A stretch of DNA of 64,000 nt from Bacteroidales bacterium (GTDB lineage Bacteria > Bacteroidota > Bacteroidia > Bacteroidales > FEN-979), in contig JALNWG010000005.1 in NCBI GenBank assembly GCA_023231005.1, positions 62,001 to 126,000 of the forward strand, given 5' to 3'. Position numbers and translations under genes: made by a program. Of the stretch, positions 51,496 to 63,069 are shown piece after piece. Under the pieces are notes generated by a model, which was given only the letters and a program-made list of their open reading frames with translations, was not told the DNA's origin and did not search any database. The stretch's first letter is position 1, and every line of letters begins with the position of its first letter.

Positions 51496-51924
51496 ATGGT
51501 TAAAGAAAAAGAGGTACGAATACTGGCAGAAGAATTCCTGAAAGGGAGTGATGTATTCCTTTTGGAAGTATTGGTAAAACCTTCCAATAAAATAACCATC
51601 TTCATTGACGGTGAAAACCGGGTATCTATTGATGCATGTCAGAAATTAAGCCGTTTTATTGAAGAACATCTCGACCGGGAAAAAGAGGATTTTGAGCTTA
51701 CAGTCTCTTCTGCTGGCGCTGACCGGCCTTTAAAGATCACCCGTCAATATAAAAAAGTGATTGGAAAAACGTTGGAAATTGTTACGTGTGGAGGAGAAAA
51801 AATTACCGGGACTTTATTAACAGCCGATGAAAATGGCATTGAATTGGAAGTAGGAAAAGGCAACCAGAGGTTTCCGTTTCAAGAAATAAAATCAGCAAAA
51901 GAAGTTATAACATTTAAAAAATAG
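51496..51924 (+). CDS. rimP: Ribosome maturation factor RimP
   Basis: RimP aids 30S subunit assembly. The 142-residue protein has the N-terminal domain with LEVLVKPSNKITIFIDGENRVSIDACQKLSRFIEEHLD and the SAGADRPLKITRQYKKVIGK block, followed by the C-terminal SH3-like domain (ITGTLLTADENGIELEV). It is the first gene of the classic rimP-nusA-infB order; nusA starts 11 bases after it. Confidence 0.95.
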   Translation: MVKEKEVRILAEEFLKGSDVFLLEVLVKPSNKITIFIDGENRVSIDACQKLSRFIEEHLDREKEDFELTVSSAGADRPLKITRQYKKVIGKTLEIVTCGGEKITGTLLTADENGIELEVGKGNQRFPFQEIKSAKEVITFKK

Positions 51925-51935
51925 AATTATCAACA

Positions 51936-53171
51936 ATGGAACATCTCAATTTAGTCGAAACATTTTCAGAATTCAAGGAATTCAAAAATATCGACAGGGA
52001 AACCATGATGCGCATCCTGGAAGATGTATTCAAACACATGCTGACAAAGCGTTTTGGATCGGCCGATAATTTCGACATCATTGTTAACATTGACAAAGGC
52101 GATCTTGAAATATTCCGTTCCCGTACAATTGTGGAAGATGGTTCGGTGGAAGATGAGAACACCCAGGTTCCCCTTTCAGAGGCAATCAAAATTGAACCTG
52201 ATTTTGAAGTTGGGGAAGAACTTTCGGAGGAAATAAAACTCGGAAGTTTTGGCCGTCGTGAAATTCTTTCCATCCGACAGAATCTCATCTCCAAAATTCA
52301 GGAATATGAAAAAAATAATATTTATACCAAGTACCGAGAAAAAATCGGCGAAATCATCGCCGGTGAAGTGTATCAGGTATGGAAAAAAGAGATCCTGGTA
52401 TTGGATGATGAAAGTATTGAACTAATCTTGCCGAAATCGGAACAGATTCCCTCTGATTTTTATCGCAAAGGCGATTCAATCAGGGCTGTGGTTTCAAAGG
52501 TTGAAATGAAAAACAACAACCCTGTCATTATATTATCCCGTACTTCAGAATCATTTCTGGAACGATTGTTTGAAGCAGAAGTTCCCGAAGTTTATGACGG
52601 TCTGATCAGTATCAAAAAAATTGTCAGGGTCCCGGGTGAACGGGCCAAGATCGCTGTTGAATCCTATGACGACCGCATTGATCCGGTTGGTGCCTGTGTC
52701 GGAATGAAGGGCAGCCGTATTCATGGGATCGTACGTGAATTGAAGAATGAAAACATTGATGTGATCAATTTCACAACCAATCCATCGTTGTTTATTCAAC
52801 GCGCCCTTAGTCCGGCCAAGGTTTCCTCGATTGTTATCACCGAGGAAGAAAAAAGGGCCGACGTGTACATGAGGCCCGACCAGGTTTCACTTGCTATTGG
52901 CAAAGGAGGTTTCAATATTAAATTGGCCGGTAAACTTACAGGATATGAAATTGATGTTTATCGCGATACCGATGTTGACAATGAAGATGTTGATATTCAG
53001 GAGTTTTCCGACGAAATCGATCAATGGATCCTGGATGAACTCAAAACCATCGGATGCGATACCGCCAAGAGTGTTATTGATCTGGATGTAGCTGAATTGG
53101 TGAAACGAACTGACCTTGAAGAAGAGACAATTAAAGAGGTTGTACGGATATTGAAAGCCGAATTTGAATAA
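51936..53171 (+). CDS. nusA: Transcription termination/antitermination protein NusA
   Basis: NusA binds RNA polymerase and nascent RNA and modulates pausing, termination and antitermination. The 411-residue protein has the N-terminal polymerase-binding domain (~1-125), an S1 domain (~130-200, IGEIIAGEVYQVWKKEIL), KH1 (VPGERAKIAVESYDDRIDPVGACVGMKGSRI) and KH2 (DQVSLAIGKGGFNIKLA). A short C-terminal helix-hairpin-helix segment follows (TIGCDTAKSVIDLDVAELV), and the protein lacks the long acidic repeats of enterobacterial NusA. infB follows after 19 bases. Confidence 0.95.
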   Translation: MEHLNLVETFSEFKEFKNIDRETMMRILEDVFKHMLTKRFGSADNFDIIVNIDKGDLEIFRSRTIVEDGSVEDENTQVPLSEAIKIEPDFEVGEELSEEIKLGSFGRREILSIRQNLISKIQEYEKNNIYTKYREKIGEIIAGEVYQVWKKEILVLDDESIELILPKSEQIPSDFYRKGDSIRAVVSKVEMKNNNPVIILSRTSESFLERLFEAEVPEVYDGLISIKKIVRVPGERAKIAVESYDDRIDPVGACVGMKGSRIHGIVRELKNENIDVINFTTNPSLFIQRALSPAKVSSIVITEEEKRADVYMRPDQVSLAIGKGGFNIKLAGKLTGYEIDVYRDTDVDNEDVDIQEFSDEIDQWILDELKTIGCDTAKSVIDLDVAELVKRTDLEEETIKEVVRILKAEFE

Positions 53172-53190
53172 TTATTCATATTTTTGTTGA

Positions 53191-56100
53191 ATGAGTGAAG
53201 GCATAACAATTACCAGGCTTAGCAAAGCTGCGCGGGAATTTAACATCGGGATTAAGACCGTGGTGGATTTCCTTTCGAAAAAAGGATTTCCAATCGGAAA
53301 TGATCCCAATGCCAAATTAACGCAGGAGATGTATGCTCTATTGATGAAAGAGTTTGCATCTGAAAAACACGTCAAAGAAGAAGCCCAGAAGATCGGGTTA
53401 CAATTTGCGTCGCATGAAACGATCACCATAGAGGATAAAAAAACTGCCACTAAGGATAGTGAAAAAGAACTTGATGATCTTTTTATTAAAAATGTTGCTT
53501 TAGGGTTTGATAATAAATCCTTTGAGCCTGCAAAAAAACCCAAAGAGGTTATTGTAAAAGAACCGATTGCACCCCCAGAAGTTGCACCTACTCCGATCAT
53601 TGTTGTTCCTGAAGAAGTTGTTCTGGAAACGAAAAAAACAGGACCAAAACAAAAAGTAACGCTAAAATCAAGTGAGGCTGTAGAAACACCAGTACCTCCA
53701 ACTGCCCCGATTGCCGAAATTTCCAATGAAGTCGCAGTAGAACCCGAACCTGAACAACAAACCAAACCTAAAATCGAACCCGAGCTCGAGCCTGAACTCA
53801 AACCCGAACTCAAGTCCAAACCCGAATCCAAACCCGAATCCGAGCCCAAATCCGAGCCCGAATCCGAGCCCGAATCCGAGCCCGAATCCGAGCCCGAGCC
53901 CGAACCTGAACTCAAACCTGAACCTGAAGATAAACCCAAGTCCGAGATTAAAATTGTTGGAAAATTGGATCTTCAGCAGTTCGAAAAGAAACCATCCCGG
54001 AAAGGAAAACAAAAAACTCCTCCTCCTGCAAAACCTGTTCCCGCCCCTCTCATTGAAGCTCCAAAACCAGAGGCTGTGATAGCCAAGGAAATTCCAATAC
54101 CAGAACCGGTGGAAGCCGTGGTAGCTGACAAAGTTGAATCAGTAACGCCTACTGAACCTCCTAAAGAAGATAATTTTTTACCCACCGAACGCATTATTCT
54201 TGAAGGACCAACCATTCTTGGTTCCATCGTTTTACCTGAACCCAAAAAATTTGAGAAAAAGAAACCTCAGCCAGTTGCCAGTTCTTCGGATGAAACCTTA
54301 AAATCGAAGAAAAAGAAACGCAAACGGATTAAACGACAGGGCGAAGATGTAACCCAAACCGAAGCTCCCAAATCTTCAATCCAAAAGCCAACTCTGGCTA
54401 AAGACAAAAAATACCACAAAGAGATTCCAAAGGCAGAAGTCACACAGGAAGATATTGAAAAACAGATCAAAGAAACTCTGGCTCGGTTAAGTCCAACCGG
54501 CAAATCCAAAGCCTCAAAATACCGTAAAGCCAAACGTGAAGCGGTTAGCCAACACATGCATGAAGAGCAAGAGCGCCTTGAAGAAGGGAAGCGGGTTATT
54601 CAGGTTACTGAATTCGTTACCGCCAACGAACTAGCCTCCATGTTAAATGTCCAGGTTACAGAGGTCATTTCTACCTGTATGGCATTGGGGATGTTCGTTT
54701 CCATAAACCAACGATTGGATGCTGAAACACTCACACTGGTTGCCGAAGAGTTTGGCTTTAAAGTTGAGTTTGTCAGTGTCGAGGTACAGGAAGCCATCAA
54801 ACAAAATGAACCCGACGTTCCAGAGAATTTGACGGACCGCCCACCGATTGTTACCGTGATGGGACATGTGGACCATGGAAAAACCAAACTGCTCGATTTC
54901 ATCCGCAGTTCTAATGTAGTTGCCGGGGAAGCTGGAGGCATTACCCAGCATATCGGTGCCTATGAAGTACAACTTGAAAATGGCAAAAAGATCACTTTCT
55001 TGGATACTCCTGGCCACGAAGCATTTACCGCCATGCGTGCGAGAGGTGCCAGCGTAACCGATGTTGTTATTATTGTGATCGCAGCTGATGAAACCGTCAT
55101 GCCACAAACCCGGGAAGCCATCAATCATGCCCAGGCCGCTGGAGTTCCAATTGTTTTCGCTTTTAATAAAATGGATAGGCCAAACGCCAATCCGGATAAA
55201 TTACGTGAAGAGTTATCCAAGATCAACATCCTTGTTGAAGAATGGGGCGGTAAATACCAAACCCAGGAGATCTCCGCAAAAGTCGGGACCAATGTAGATA
55301 TTCTATTGGAAAAAGTTCTTCTCGAAGCAGAAATGTTAAATGTTAAAGCCAATCCTTCGAGGTTAGCCACAGGTACCGTAATCGAATCATCGCTCGACAA
55401 AGGGCGTGGTTATGTATCTAAGCTTCTGGTCCAAAACGGAACCCTTCATGTCGGTGATATTGTATTGGCTGGAGCTACTTATGGAAAAGTAAAGGCCATG
55501 TATAATGAACGGAACCAATCTGTTAAGATTGTTGGTCCCTCTCAACCTATTCTAATGCTCGGGCTTAATGGCGCTCCTCAGGCCGGTGATGCATTCAATG
55601 TGATGGTTGATGAAAAAGAATCTAAGGCAATTGCTACCAAACGGTTACAATTACAGCGTGAACAAGGTTTACGTACCCAAAAACACATCACACTTGATGA
55701 AATTGGTCGCCGTATTGCAATTGGCGATTTTAAAGAACTTAACATCATTGTAAAAGGCGATGTGGATGGTTCCGTTGAAGCCCTTTCTGATTCATTATTG
55801 AAATTATCTACCGAAGAAGTGATGTTGAACGTGATTCATAAATCGGTAGGTGCCATCACGGAGTCGGATGTTTTATTAGCATCGGCTTCCAATGCAATCA
55901 TTGTTGGGTTCCAGGTACGGCCTTCCGTTTCCGCAAGAAAACTGGCGGAAGCAGAACAGATTGATATTCGCCTGTACTCCATTATTTACCAAGCCATCGA
56001 GGAGATTAAAATGGCCATTGAAGGAATGTTATCTCCCGAAATCGAAGAAAAGATCACCTGTAATATTGAAGTCCGGGATGTTTTCCGCATCACGAAAGTT

Positions 56101-56343
56101 GGAGCTGTTGCAGGCTGTATGGTTCTTGATGGTAAAATAACACGGAATTCAAAGATCCGGGTAATCCGTGACGGAATTGTTGTATATACCGGCCTTCTCG
56201 GTTCTCTTAAACGGTTTAAAGACGATGTGAAAGAGGTTCTTTCGGGTTATGAATGTGGTTTGAATATCGAAAGTTTCAATGAAATCAAAGTAGGGGATAT
56301 CATTGAGGGATATGAACAGATCGAAATAAAGAGGAAACTGTAA
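53191..56343 (+). CDS. infB: Translation initiation factor IF-2 with long acidic Pro/Glu-rich N-domain
   Basis: IF-2 brings fMet-tRNA to the ribosome and joins subunits with GTP. The 1050-residue protein begins with an IF2N-like helix ([23 protein letters not shown]), then a Pro/Glu/Ser/Lys-rich linker (~100-380) including tandem repeats, a second IF2N domain near 470-520, the G domain ([18 protein letters not shown] near 555; [21 protein letters not shown]) and the C-terminal domains. The linker is longer than in E. coli IF-2 but typical of Bacteroidota, and its 12-base repeats are listed separately. Confidence 0.95.
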   Translation: MSEGITITRLSKAAREFNIGIKTVVDFLSKKGFPIGNDPNAKLTQEMYALLMKEFASEKHVKEEAQKIGLQFASHETITIEDKKTATKDSEKELDDLFIKNVALGFDNKSFEPAKKPKEVIVKEPIAPPEVAPTPIIVVPEEVVLETKKTGPKQKVTLKSSEAVETPVPPTAPIAEISNEVAVEPEPEQQTKPKIEPELEPELKPELKSKPESKPESEPKSEPESEPESEPESEPEPEPELKPEPEDKPKSEIKIVGKLDLQQFEKKPSRKGKQKTPPPAKPVPAPLIEAPKPEAVIAKEIPIPEPVEAVVADKVESVTPTEPPKEDNFLPTERIILEGPTILGSIVLPEPKKFEKKKPQPVASSSDETLKSKKKKRKRIKRQGEDVTQTEAPKSSIQKPTLAKDKKYHKEIPKAEVTQEDIEKQIKETLARLSPTGKSKASKYRKAKREAVSQHMHEEQERLEEGKRVIQVTEFVTANELASMLNVQVTEVISTCMALGMFVSINQRLDAETLTLVAEEFGFKVEFVSVEVQEAIKQNEPDVPENLTDRPPIVTVMGHVDHGKTKLLDFIRSSNVVAGEAGGITQHIGAYEVQLENGKKITFLDTPGHEAFTAMRARGASVTDVVIIVIAADETVMPQTREAINHAQAAGVPIVFAFNKMDRPNANPDKLREELSKINILVEEWGGKYQTQEISAKVGTNVDILLEKVLLEAEMLNVKANPSRLATGTVIESSLDKGRGYVSKLLVQNGTLHVGDIVLAGATYGKVKAMYNERNQSVKIVGPSQPILMLGLNGAPQAGDAFNVMVDEKESKAIATKRLQLQREQGLRTQKHITLDEIGRRIAIGDFKELNIIVKGDVDGSVEALSDSLLKLSTEEVMLNVIHKSVGAITESDVLLASASNAIIVGFQVRPSVSARKLAEAEQIDIRLYSIIYQAIEEIKMAIEGMLSPEIEEKITCNIEVRDVFRITKVGAVAGCMVLDGKITRNSKIRVIRDGIVVYTGLLGSLKRFKDDVKEVLSGYECGLNIESFNEIKVGDIIEGYEQIEIKRKL
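53779..53940 (+). repeat. Tandem 12-base repeats coding Pro-Glu-Ser-Glu in infB
   Basis: Within infB, cccgaatccgag and near-copies recur head to tail: the clearest array is five units at 53833-53892, four of them identical, flanked by imperfect copies. They encode [16 protein letters not shown] sequence (residues ~197-250). The period is a multiple of three, so length changes stay in frame. The antisense strand is also open here, giving a false Gly/Ser-Asp repeat frame. Confidence 0.9.
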
Positions 56344-56346
56344 TCG

Positions 56347-57645
<1,299 letters not shown>

Positions 57646-58098
57646 TTACTTCTTAGATTTTGATTGACCGTAAAATGTGAGGGCATAATGAGATACCTCA
57701 ACATTTAAAAGATTTTCCACATAAGCCTTAATTTCCTCAATCCGGGGATCATAAAATTCACTCACTTCCCCCGAATCTTCATAAATAAAATGATCGTGTT
57801 GTTTGAGTAAGGCCGATTTCTCAAATTGTGCATAATTTGTCCCGAACTGATGCTTGGTTACGAGTCCGCAATTTAGCAGCAGCTCAATAGTATTGTAAAG
57901 GGTAGCCCTGCTAACCCGGTATTTATGATTTTTCATCCTGATATACAGGCTTTCTATGTCAAAATGTCCCTCCGTCGCAAATATTTCTTTAAGAATGGTA
58001 TACCGTTCTGGCGTTTTTCTATGTCCATTATGCTCTAAATAATCAGTAAAAACATTGCGCACGGTTTCAGCTAAATCTTCATCCATCTTTTTAATCAT
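57646..58098 (-). CDS. Fur-family transcriptional regulator lacking the CxxC zinc site
   Basis: A DNA-binding winged-helix domain (~10-85: [34 protein letters not shown]) is followed by the Fur dimerisation domain with [25 protein letters not shown]. The metal-sensing His-x-His is present, but the usual CxxC of the structural zinc site is replaced (the CxxCG position reads YEDSG), so no Cys4 site exists. It may be PerR- or Zur-like; the metal is unknown. ATGs at 58098 and 58086 are both possible starts; the frame extends to a TTG inside the promoter, which is excluded. It is co-transcribed with purA. Confidence 0.85.
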   Translation of the reverse strand: MIKKMDEDLAETVRNVFTDYLEHNGHRKTPERYTILKEIFATEGHFDIESLYIRMKNHKYRVSRATLYNTIELLLNCGLVTKHQFGTNYAQFEKSALLKQHDHFIYEDSGEVSEFYDPRIEEIKAYVENLLNVEVSHYALTFYGQSKSKK

Positions 58099-58114
58099 AC
58101 CGGGAAATTTTTCA

Positions 58115-58147
58115 TAAAGGTACAAATTAATTCCTATTTAGAACAAA
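58115..58147 (-). promoter_or_regulatory. Bacteroidota-type promoter of the Fur-purA pair
   Basis: On the minus strand, TTTG (58144-58147), a 21-base spacer and TACCTTTA (58115-58122), 16 bases before the ATG at 58098. One mismatch to the -7 consensus. Confidence 0.55.
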
Positions 58148-58164
58148 TAAAAATAGAAATATCG

Positions 58165-60348
58165 CTAATCAATGCGGGTAACATTAATAATTCCCTCAAC
58201 TTTTTTAAGATTTTCAAGCGCATCATTCAAAACCGACGTGTCCTGCACATATAAGGTGATGAGCCCTTCAGTAAGTCCATTGAGCGCTTCAATATGAAAC
58301 GATTTGATGTTCAAACTTAGATCATTTGAAATAATCCGGGTAATTTCATTGATTAATCCCTGTTTGTCGATACCAGTAACCTTGATTTCTGATAAAAATG
58401 AAATAGATTCTTTACTAATCCAGTTTACTTTGATCATCCGGTTGCCGAAAATAGAAATAAGTTCCTGTGCTTTCTGACATTTGGTCCTATGGATTTGGAT
58501 GGGGAGATGATCAGCGGCCGCGAGTCCGATTACTTCATCTCCGGGTATCGGATTACAGCATGTAGCTACCTCATAATCAAGTTTTCCAAGTGGTTCTAAT
58601 GCTTTCGGTTTTCCTTTATCTTTGTTTTTCGTAACATAATTCAACCACCCGTTCCTGAAACTTGAAGCAGCAAAAATTTTAACATCTTTAATACCAATTT
58701 TATCCTGTGCCGAAGCATAGTACAGGTCGATCAATCCACTATAATTGTTGGCTGTTAGAAACTTTTTTATATTCTCATGCGTGAATTCGATTCCTAACTG
58801 AAGGAACCAATTTTCAAGTTTATCTTTTCCTTGTTTAAAAAATTTCTTTTTCTCTATCCTGACTGCTAATTTAATATTTGTTCTGGCTCGGGTCGTAACG
58901 GCATAACCAAGCCATTCCTCTTTCGGAAATTGTTTTTTCGAGGTAATGAGTTCAATTTGTTGGCCGTTCTTCAGAACCTGATTGATGGGAGCTAGCTTTT
59001 TATCAATTTTTGCACCGATACAAGTATTTCCCAGTTCACTGTGAATGGCATAAGCAAAGTCAAGAACGGTAGAATTCGCAGGCAAGGTACGCAACTCTCC
59101 TTGTGGAGTAAAAACAGAGATTTCGTCCAGAAAAAAATAGCCTTTTACATCATCAATAAACGACAATGCATCTGCATCCGGACTTTCGATCATCTCCTTG
59201 ATTCGATCGAGCCAGTTATCAAGCTGACTGTTGAGGTTCATCGATTCCTTATATTTCCAATGGGCAGCATATCCTTTTTCGGCAATTTCGTCCATTCTGC
59301 GGGAGCGGATCTGAATTTCGACCCATTGACCAGTATGGCTCATTACGGTAGTATGCAAAGCCTCATATCCATTTGCCTTGGGAATAGAGATCCAGTCACG
59401 GAGGCGGTCCATATTAGGTCGGTAATGATCGGTGATGGTAGCATAGGCTTTCCAGCAATCCGACTTCTCGGTCTGAATAGGGGAATCTATTACAATCCGG
59501 ATGGCGAAGATGTCATAGATCTCCTCGAAGGGGACCTCCTTTTTCTTCATTTTCTGCCAAATCGCCGCAATGGATTTTTCACGTGCATGGATGGTAAAAT
59601 TGAATCCTTTTTCGGTGAGTGCTTTCTTTATCGGGTAAATGAATTTATTGACGAACCGGGTACGACCACGTGCAGTCTCTTTGAGTTTTCTGGAAATAGT
59701 TTCGAAAACCTCCGGTTCCGTGTACTTCAGGCAAAGATCTTCCAATTCACTCTTAATGGCGTGCAAACCAAGACGGTGTGCCAATGGAGCATAGAGGTAA
59801 ATGGTTTCGGAGGCGACTTTTAATTGTTTTTCGGGTGTCAGCGCATCCAGGGTCCGCATGTTGTGCAACCGGTCGGCCAGTTTAATCAGAATTACCCTAA
59901 CATCATCGGAAAGGGTAAGTAAAATCTTTTTAAAATTTTCAGCATGAATAGTGGCTGTATGCTGATCAAAAAGACCTTTTATTTTAGTCAGTCCTTCAAT
60001 AATTTCGGCCACCTTTTCTCCGAATAACCCGCGGATATCTTCAATGGTATATTCCGTATCCTCCACAACATCATGAAGAAGGGCGCAAATGATAGAGGTA
60101 GCTCCAAGCCCGATCTCTCCAGCTGCAATGGTAGCCACACTGATCGGATGATAAATGTATGGTTCCCCACTTTTCCGGCGCATATCCTTATGGGCTTCCA
60201 ACGCCATTTTAAAGGCTTTCCGGACATTTTTTTTATCTTCAGGATGGCGTGGTTTCCAAACCCTAAGCAAATTCCGGTAACGTTTTAGAATTTCTTGCTT
60301 CTCACGTTCCGGATCAGATTGGTATATAACTTCTGGTAGTTTTTCCAT
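58165..60348 (-). CDS. Bifunctional (p)ppGpp synthetase/hydrolase, RelA/SpoT family
   Basis: The 727-residue protein controls the stringent response alarmone. The HD hydrolase domain (~45-200) has HPISVATIAAGEIGLGATSIICALLHDVVEDT and LADRLHNMRTL, with the HD-ED residues intact. The synthetase domain (~235-350) has REKSIAAIWQKM and ISIPKANGYEALHTTV. Then come a TGS domain (~390-450, ISVFTPQGELRTLPANST), a zinc-finger/RIS region (ATCCNPIPGDEV) and a C-terminal ACT domain (~650-727). All domains are complete, so both activities are expected. Confidence 0.94.
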   Translation of the reverse strand: MEKLPEVIYQSDPEREKQEILKRYRNLLRVWKPRHPEDKKNVRKAFKMALEAHKDMRRKSGEPYIYHPISVATIAAGEIGLGATSIICALLHDVVEDTEYTIEDIRGLFGEKVAEIIEGLTKIKGLFDQHTATIHAENFKKILLTLSDDVRVILIKLADRLHNMRTLDALTPEKQLKVASETIYLYAPLAHRLGLHAIKSELEDLCLKYTEPEVFETISRKLKETARGRTRFVNKFIYPIKKALTEKGFNFTIHAREKSIAAIWQKMKKKEVPFEEIYDIFAIRIVIDSPIQTEKSDCWKAYATITDHYRPNMDRLRDWISIPKANGYEALHTTVMSHTGQWVEIQIRSRRMDEIAEKGYAAHWKYKESMNLNSQLDNWLDRIKEMIESPDADALSFIDDVKGYFFLDEISVFTPQGELRTLPANSTVLDFAYAIHSELGNTCIGAKIDKKLAPINQVLKNGQQIELITSKKQFPKEEWLGYAVTTRARTNIKLAVRIEKKKFFKQGKDKLENWFLQLGIEFTHENIKKFLTANNYSGLIDLYYASAQDKIGIKDVKIFAASSFRNGWLNYVTKNKDKGKPKALEPLGKLDYEVATCCNPIPGDEVIGLAAADHLPIQIHRTKCQKAQELISIFGNRMIKVNWISKESISFLSEIKVTGIDKQGLINEITRIISNDLSLNIKSFHIEALNGLTEGLITLYVQDTSVLNDALENLKKVEGIINVTRID

Positions 60349-60356
60349 TCAGGTTG

Positions 60357-60364
60357 CAAATTTA
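60357..60364 (-). promoter_or_regulatory. -7 box (TAAATTTG) of the RelA/SpoT gene
   Basis: Perfect TAnnTTTG on the minus strand, only 8 bases before the ATG at 60348; no clear -33 TTTG. Confidence 0.4.
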
Positions 60365-60396
60365 ACCGAAAATTCCTCCAGCGCTGATAAAATTAT

Positions 60397-60404
60397 TAAT
60401 TTTG
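60397..60404 (+). promoter_or_regulatory. -7 box (TAATTTTG) of the T9SS type B protein gene
   Basis: Perfect TAnnTTTG, 25 bases before the ATG at 60430, divergent from the RelA/SpoT promoter box. Confidence 0.4.
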
Positions 60405-60429
60405 GCCTGCTTAATGAATATCTTAATTG

Positions 60430-63042
60430 ATGTACACCCAGCTAAGATCACCATTTCGTTTTTTGATCATCCTTTTTACTTTCCTCTTTTCACCGTCGCT
60501 TTTTGCTACACACCAGCGGGCTGCAGAAATTGTGTACAAACACATTTCCGGTCTTACTTATGAAATAACCCTCATCTCCTATACCTTTACTCCCAGCCCA
60601 GCTAACGCTTACCGAGACTATTTGCCCATCATCTGGGGGGATGGAACGGCTTCGGATATTCCCCGTACAGTAATCACGGATCTCCCCAATGATATTACGT
60701 ATAACAAGTATGTCGGGCAACATACTTTTCCCGGGCCAGCCACGTATACTATTTCGTGCGAAGACCCCAACCGAAATGGAGGCATTCTTAATATCCCCAA
60801 CTCCATAAACACGCCACTGTTCATTTATTCGGAACTTACCATAAGCCCATTTATCGGTGGATATAATAATTCTCCGGTTCTCCTGCTTCCTCCCATTGAT
60901 AATGGTTGTGTAAATCAACCGTTTTATCATAACCCAGGAGCTTATGATGTGGATGGAGATAGTCTTTCCTATAAGCTGGTTCCCTGCCGTGGTGCTCAAG
61001 GCCTGATCATTCCAGGATATTTTTCTCCTCCAGCCTCGAAATCCTTAACCCTGAACCCGATTACCGGAGATTTATACTGGGATAGCCCCGAACAACAGGG
61101 GGAGTATAATATCGCCATCCTGATAGAAGAGTGGAGAAATGGCGTAAAAATCGGAAGTGTATTACGCGACATGCAAATCATCATCGTTGCATGTAACAAT
61201 CATCCACCGGTCATCGATTCAGTAGCCGATACCTGTATTGAAGCTGGCAAAACCCTCAGATTTCCTGTCAGCGTGTTTGATCCCGACAGCAACAACGTCA
61301 CACTCACTGGCACCGGAGGACCGTTGGTTTTACCTGTTAATCCGGCAACCCTGAATCCCAATCCTGCTATCGGAAAAACTACTACCCGTTCACTTTTCCA
61401 ATGGAATACCGTGTGTGATCACATCAAGAAACAACCCTATTATGTCTTTTTTAAAGCCAAAGACGACGGAACACCGGTAAACCTGGTTGCCATTAAATCA
61501 ATTAATATCCTCGTAGTTGGCCCTCCTCCTGAAAATCTTACGGCTACCCCCATGGGAAACACCGTAACACTCCAGTGGGATCCTTATTCATGCATCAATG
61601 CAAAAGGATTCCGGATCTTCAGGAAAGCAGATTCCACAGGTTATATCCCAGGGTATTGTCAAACTGGAGTCCCTCCTTACCTGGGTTATTCAAAGATAGC
61701 TACCCTGACCGGACTGAATCAAACATCCTTTCTTGATGATAATCAGGGTGCCGGATTGGTGAGAGGAGTTAAATATTGTTATCTCGTTATTGCCTGGTAT
61801 AAAGATGATGCAGAAAGCTATGCCTCCAACGAGGCCTGTGCCATCCTTAATAAAGATGTGGCTGTTATCACAAATGTCAGCATCAATACCACCCAAGAAA
61901 CTACCGGCTCTGTGTATGTTGCCTGGTCAAAACCAACTGAAATAGACACCCTGCAAGCCCCGGGGCCTTATAAATACCTCATTGCCAGGTCGAGGTTTGA
62001 CAATCCCGGAACCTTTTCGGTGATCGATTCTCTTGATCAACTGAACGATACAATTTGTACAGATCAGCTATTGAATACCTTGAAATATGGATTTAAATAC
62101 CGGATCGACCTGTTCAATGTAACCCCTGGGAACAGGTTCCTGATCGGATCCTCCCAAATTGCCTCCTCAATGTTTTTATCGATTTCCCCAACCGACAAAA
62201 TGTTAAAATTGAGCTGGACCAACGAAGTCCCCTGGAATAACAAGCAGTTTACTATTTATCGTAAGGATCCCGGATCCATTGCTTTCGATTCGGTTGGTAC
62301 TAGTACTGCTCCGGTTTTCAATGATCCCGGCCTGGTTAATGGTGAAACCTATTGTTACCGGATAAAAAGTACCGGGATGTACTCTGCCTCCGGATTTGTG
62401 GATCCGATCATAAACTATTCACAGGAAAATTGTGGTATTCCTGTGGATAATCTTCCTCCCTGCCCACCCCGGCTTAAAGTAGAGACCCGTTGCATTGAAT
62501 CAACAAACACCCTGACTTGGGGATTGCCTGCCGATACCTGTTCAAAAGATATCGCAAAATATTATATTTATTATTCACGCACGTCAGGAGACATGCTTAT
62601 TATCGATTCACTTCTTAATCCCAGCGATACTACCTATATACATTCCCCGGCTCATTCCATCGTTGGCTGCTATGGGGTAATTGCCGTTGATTCGGCAGGA
62701 AACCGTAGCGCCATGAGCAATATCGTTTGCATTGATAACACAGCCTGTCCGGTATATACACTTCCCAATGTTTTTACTCCCAATGGAGACACAAAGAATG
62801 ATTACTTCACCCCCAAAAAACCGTATACTTCTGTCGAGGAGATCAATCTTAAAATTTTCGACCGTTGGGGAAGGGTGGTATTTGAAACTCATGAGCCTGA
62901 TATTAATTGGGATGGAAAGGATAAAAACACAAACCAGCCCTGTAGTGACGGCACCTACTTTTTCGTTTGTGATGTTTTTGAAATCACCCTCCAGGGAACA
63001 TTAAAACGGTCGTTGCAGGGAAGTCTGACCATACTGAGATAA
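60430..63042 (+). CDS. Large secreted protein with gliding-motility-type C-terminal (T9SS type B) domain
   Basis: From the ATG at 60430 (the frame also has a TTG three bases earlier) the product has 870 residues. A signal peptide (core FLIILFTFLFSPSLFA) is followed by beta-rich Ig/PKD-like and fibronectin type III-like regions (~20-780), with repeated Cys such as PCRGAQ, CIEAGKTLRF and CYLVIAWYKDD. The C-terminal ~90 residues (LPNVFTPNGDTKNDYF ... IFDRWGRVVFETHE ... DGTYFFVCDV) form the gliding-motility-associated type B sorting domain recognised by T9SS. The protein is thus exported to the cell surface or outside. The ligand is unknown. lepA follows. Confidence 0.9.
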   Translation: MYTQLRSPFRFLIILFTFLFSPSLFATHQRAAEIVYKHISGLTYEITLISYTFTPSPANAYRDYLPIIWGDGTASDIPRTVITDLPNDITYNKYVGQHTFPGPATYTISCEDPNRNGGILNIPNSINTPLFIYSELTISPFIGGYNNSPVLLLPPIDNGCVNQPFYHNPGAYDVDGDSLSYKLVPCRGAQGLIIPGYFSPPASKSLTLNPITGDLYWDSPEQQGEYNIAILIEEWRNGVKIGSVLRDMQIIIVACNNHPPVIDSVADTCIEAGKTLRFPVSVFDPDSNNVTLTGTGGPLVLPVNPATLNPNPAIGKTTTRSLFQWNTVCDHIKKQPYYVFFKAKDDGTPVNLVAIKSINILVVGPPPENLTATPMGNTVTLQWDPYSCINAKGFRIFRKADSTGYIPGYCQTGVPPYLGYSKIATLTGLNQTSFLDDNQGAGLVRGVKYCYLVIAWYKDDAESYASNEACAILNKDVAVITNVSINTTQETTGSVYVAWSKPTEIDTLQAPGPYKYLIARSRFDNPGTFSVIDSLDQLNDTICTDQLLNTLKYGFKYRIDLFNVTPGNRFLIGSSQIASSMFLSISPTDKMLKLSWTNEVPWNNKQFTIYRKDPGSIAFDSVGTSTAPVFNDPGLVNGETYCYRIKSTGMYSASGFVDPIINYSQENCGIPVDNLPPCPPRLKVETRCIESTNTLTWGLPADTCSKDIAKYYIYYSRTSGDMLIIDSLLNPSDTTYIHSPAHSIVGCYGVIAVDSAGNRSAMSNIVCIDNTACPVYTLPNVFTPNGDTKNDYFTPKKPYTSVEEINLKIFDRWGRVVFETHEPDINWDGKDKNTNQPCSDGTYFFVCDVFEITLQGTLKRSLQGSLTILR

Positions 63043-63056
63043 CTGAGTTTTTTTTC

Positions 63057-63064
63057 TACCTTTG
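63057..63064 (+). promoter_or_regulatory. -7 box (TACCTTTG) just before lepA
   Basis: Perfect TAnnTTTG ending 5 bases before the GTG start of lepA, so a transcript from it would be leaderless. An in-frame TAA of the previous gene at 63040-63042 excludes earlier starts other than CTG at 63043. The -33 region is a T-run. Confidence 0.5.
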
Positions 63065-63069
63065 CGTAC

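Noticed and set aside
53172..53939. 255-codon antisense frame in infB encoding Gly/Ser/Asp-rich repeats
   Set aside because: It is the mirror of the tandem repeats in infB; the amino acid pattern follows from the 12-base period, and infB is a clear, complete gene on the other strand.
59041..59823. 260-codon plus-strand open frame inside the RelA/SpoT gene
   Set aside because: No family resemblance, and it is fully antisense to a conserved, complete enzyme gene.
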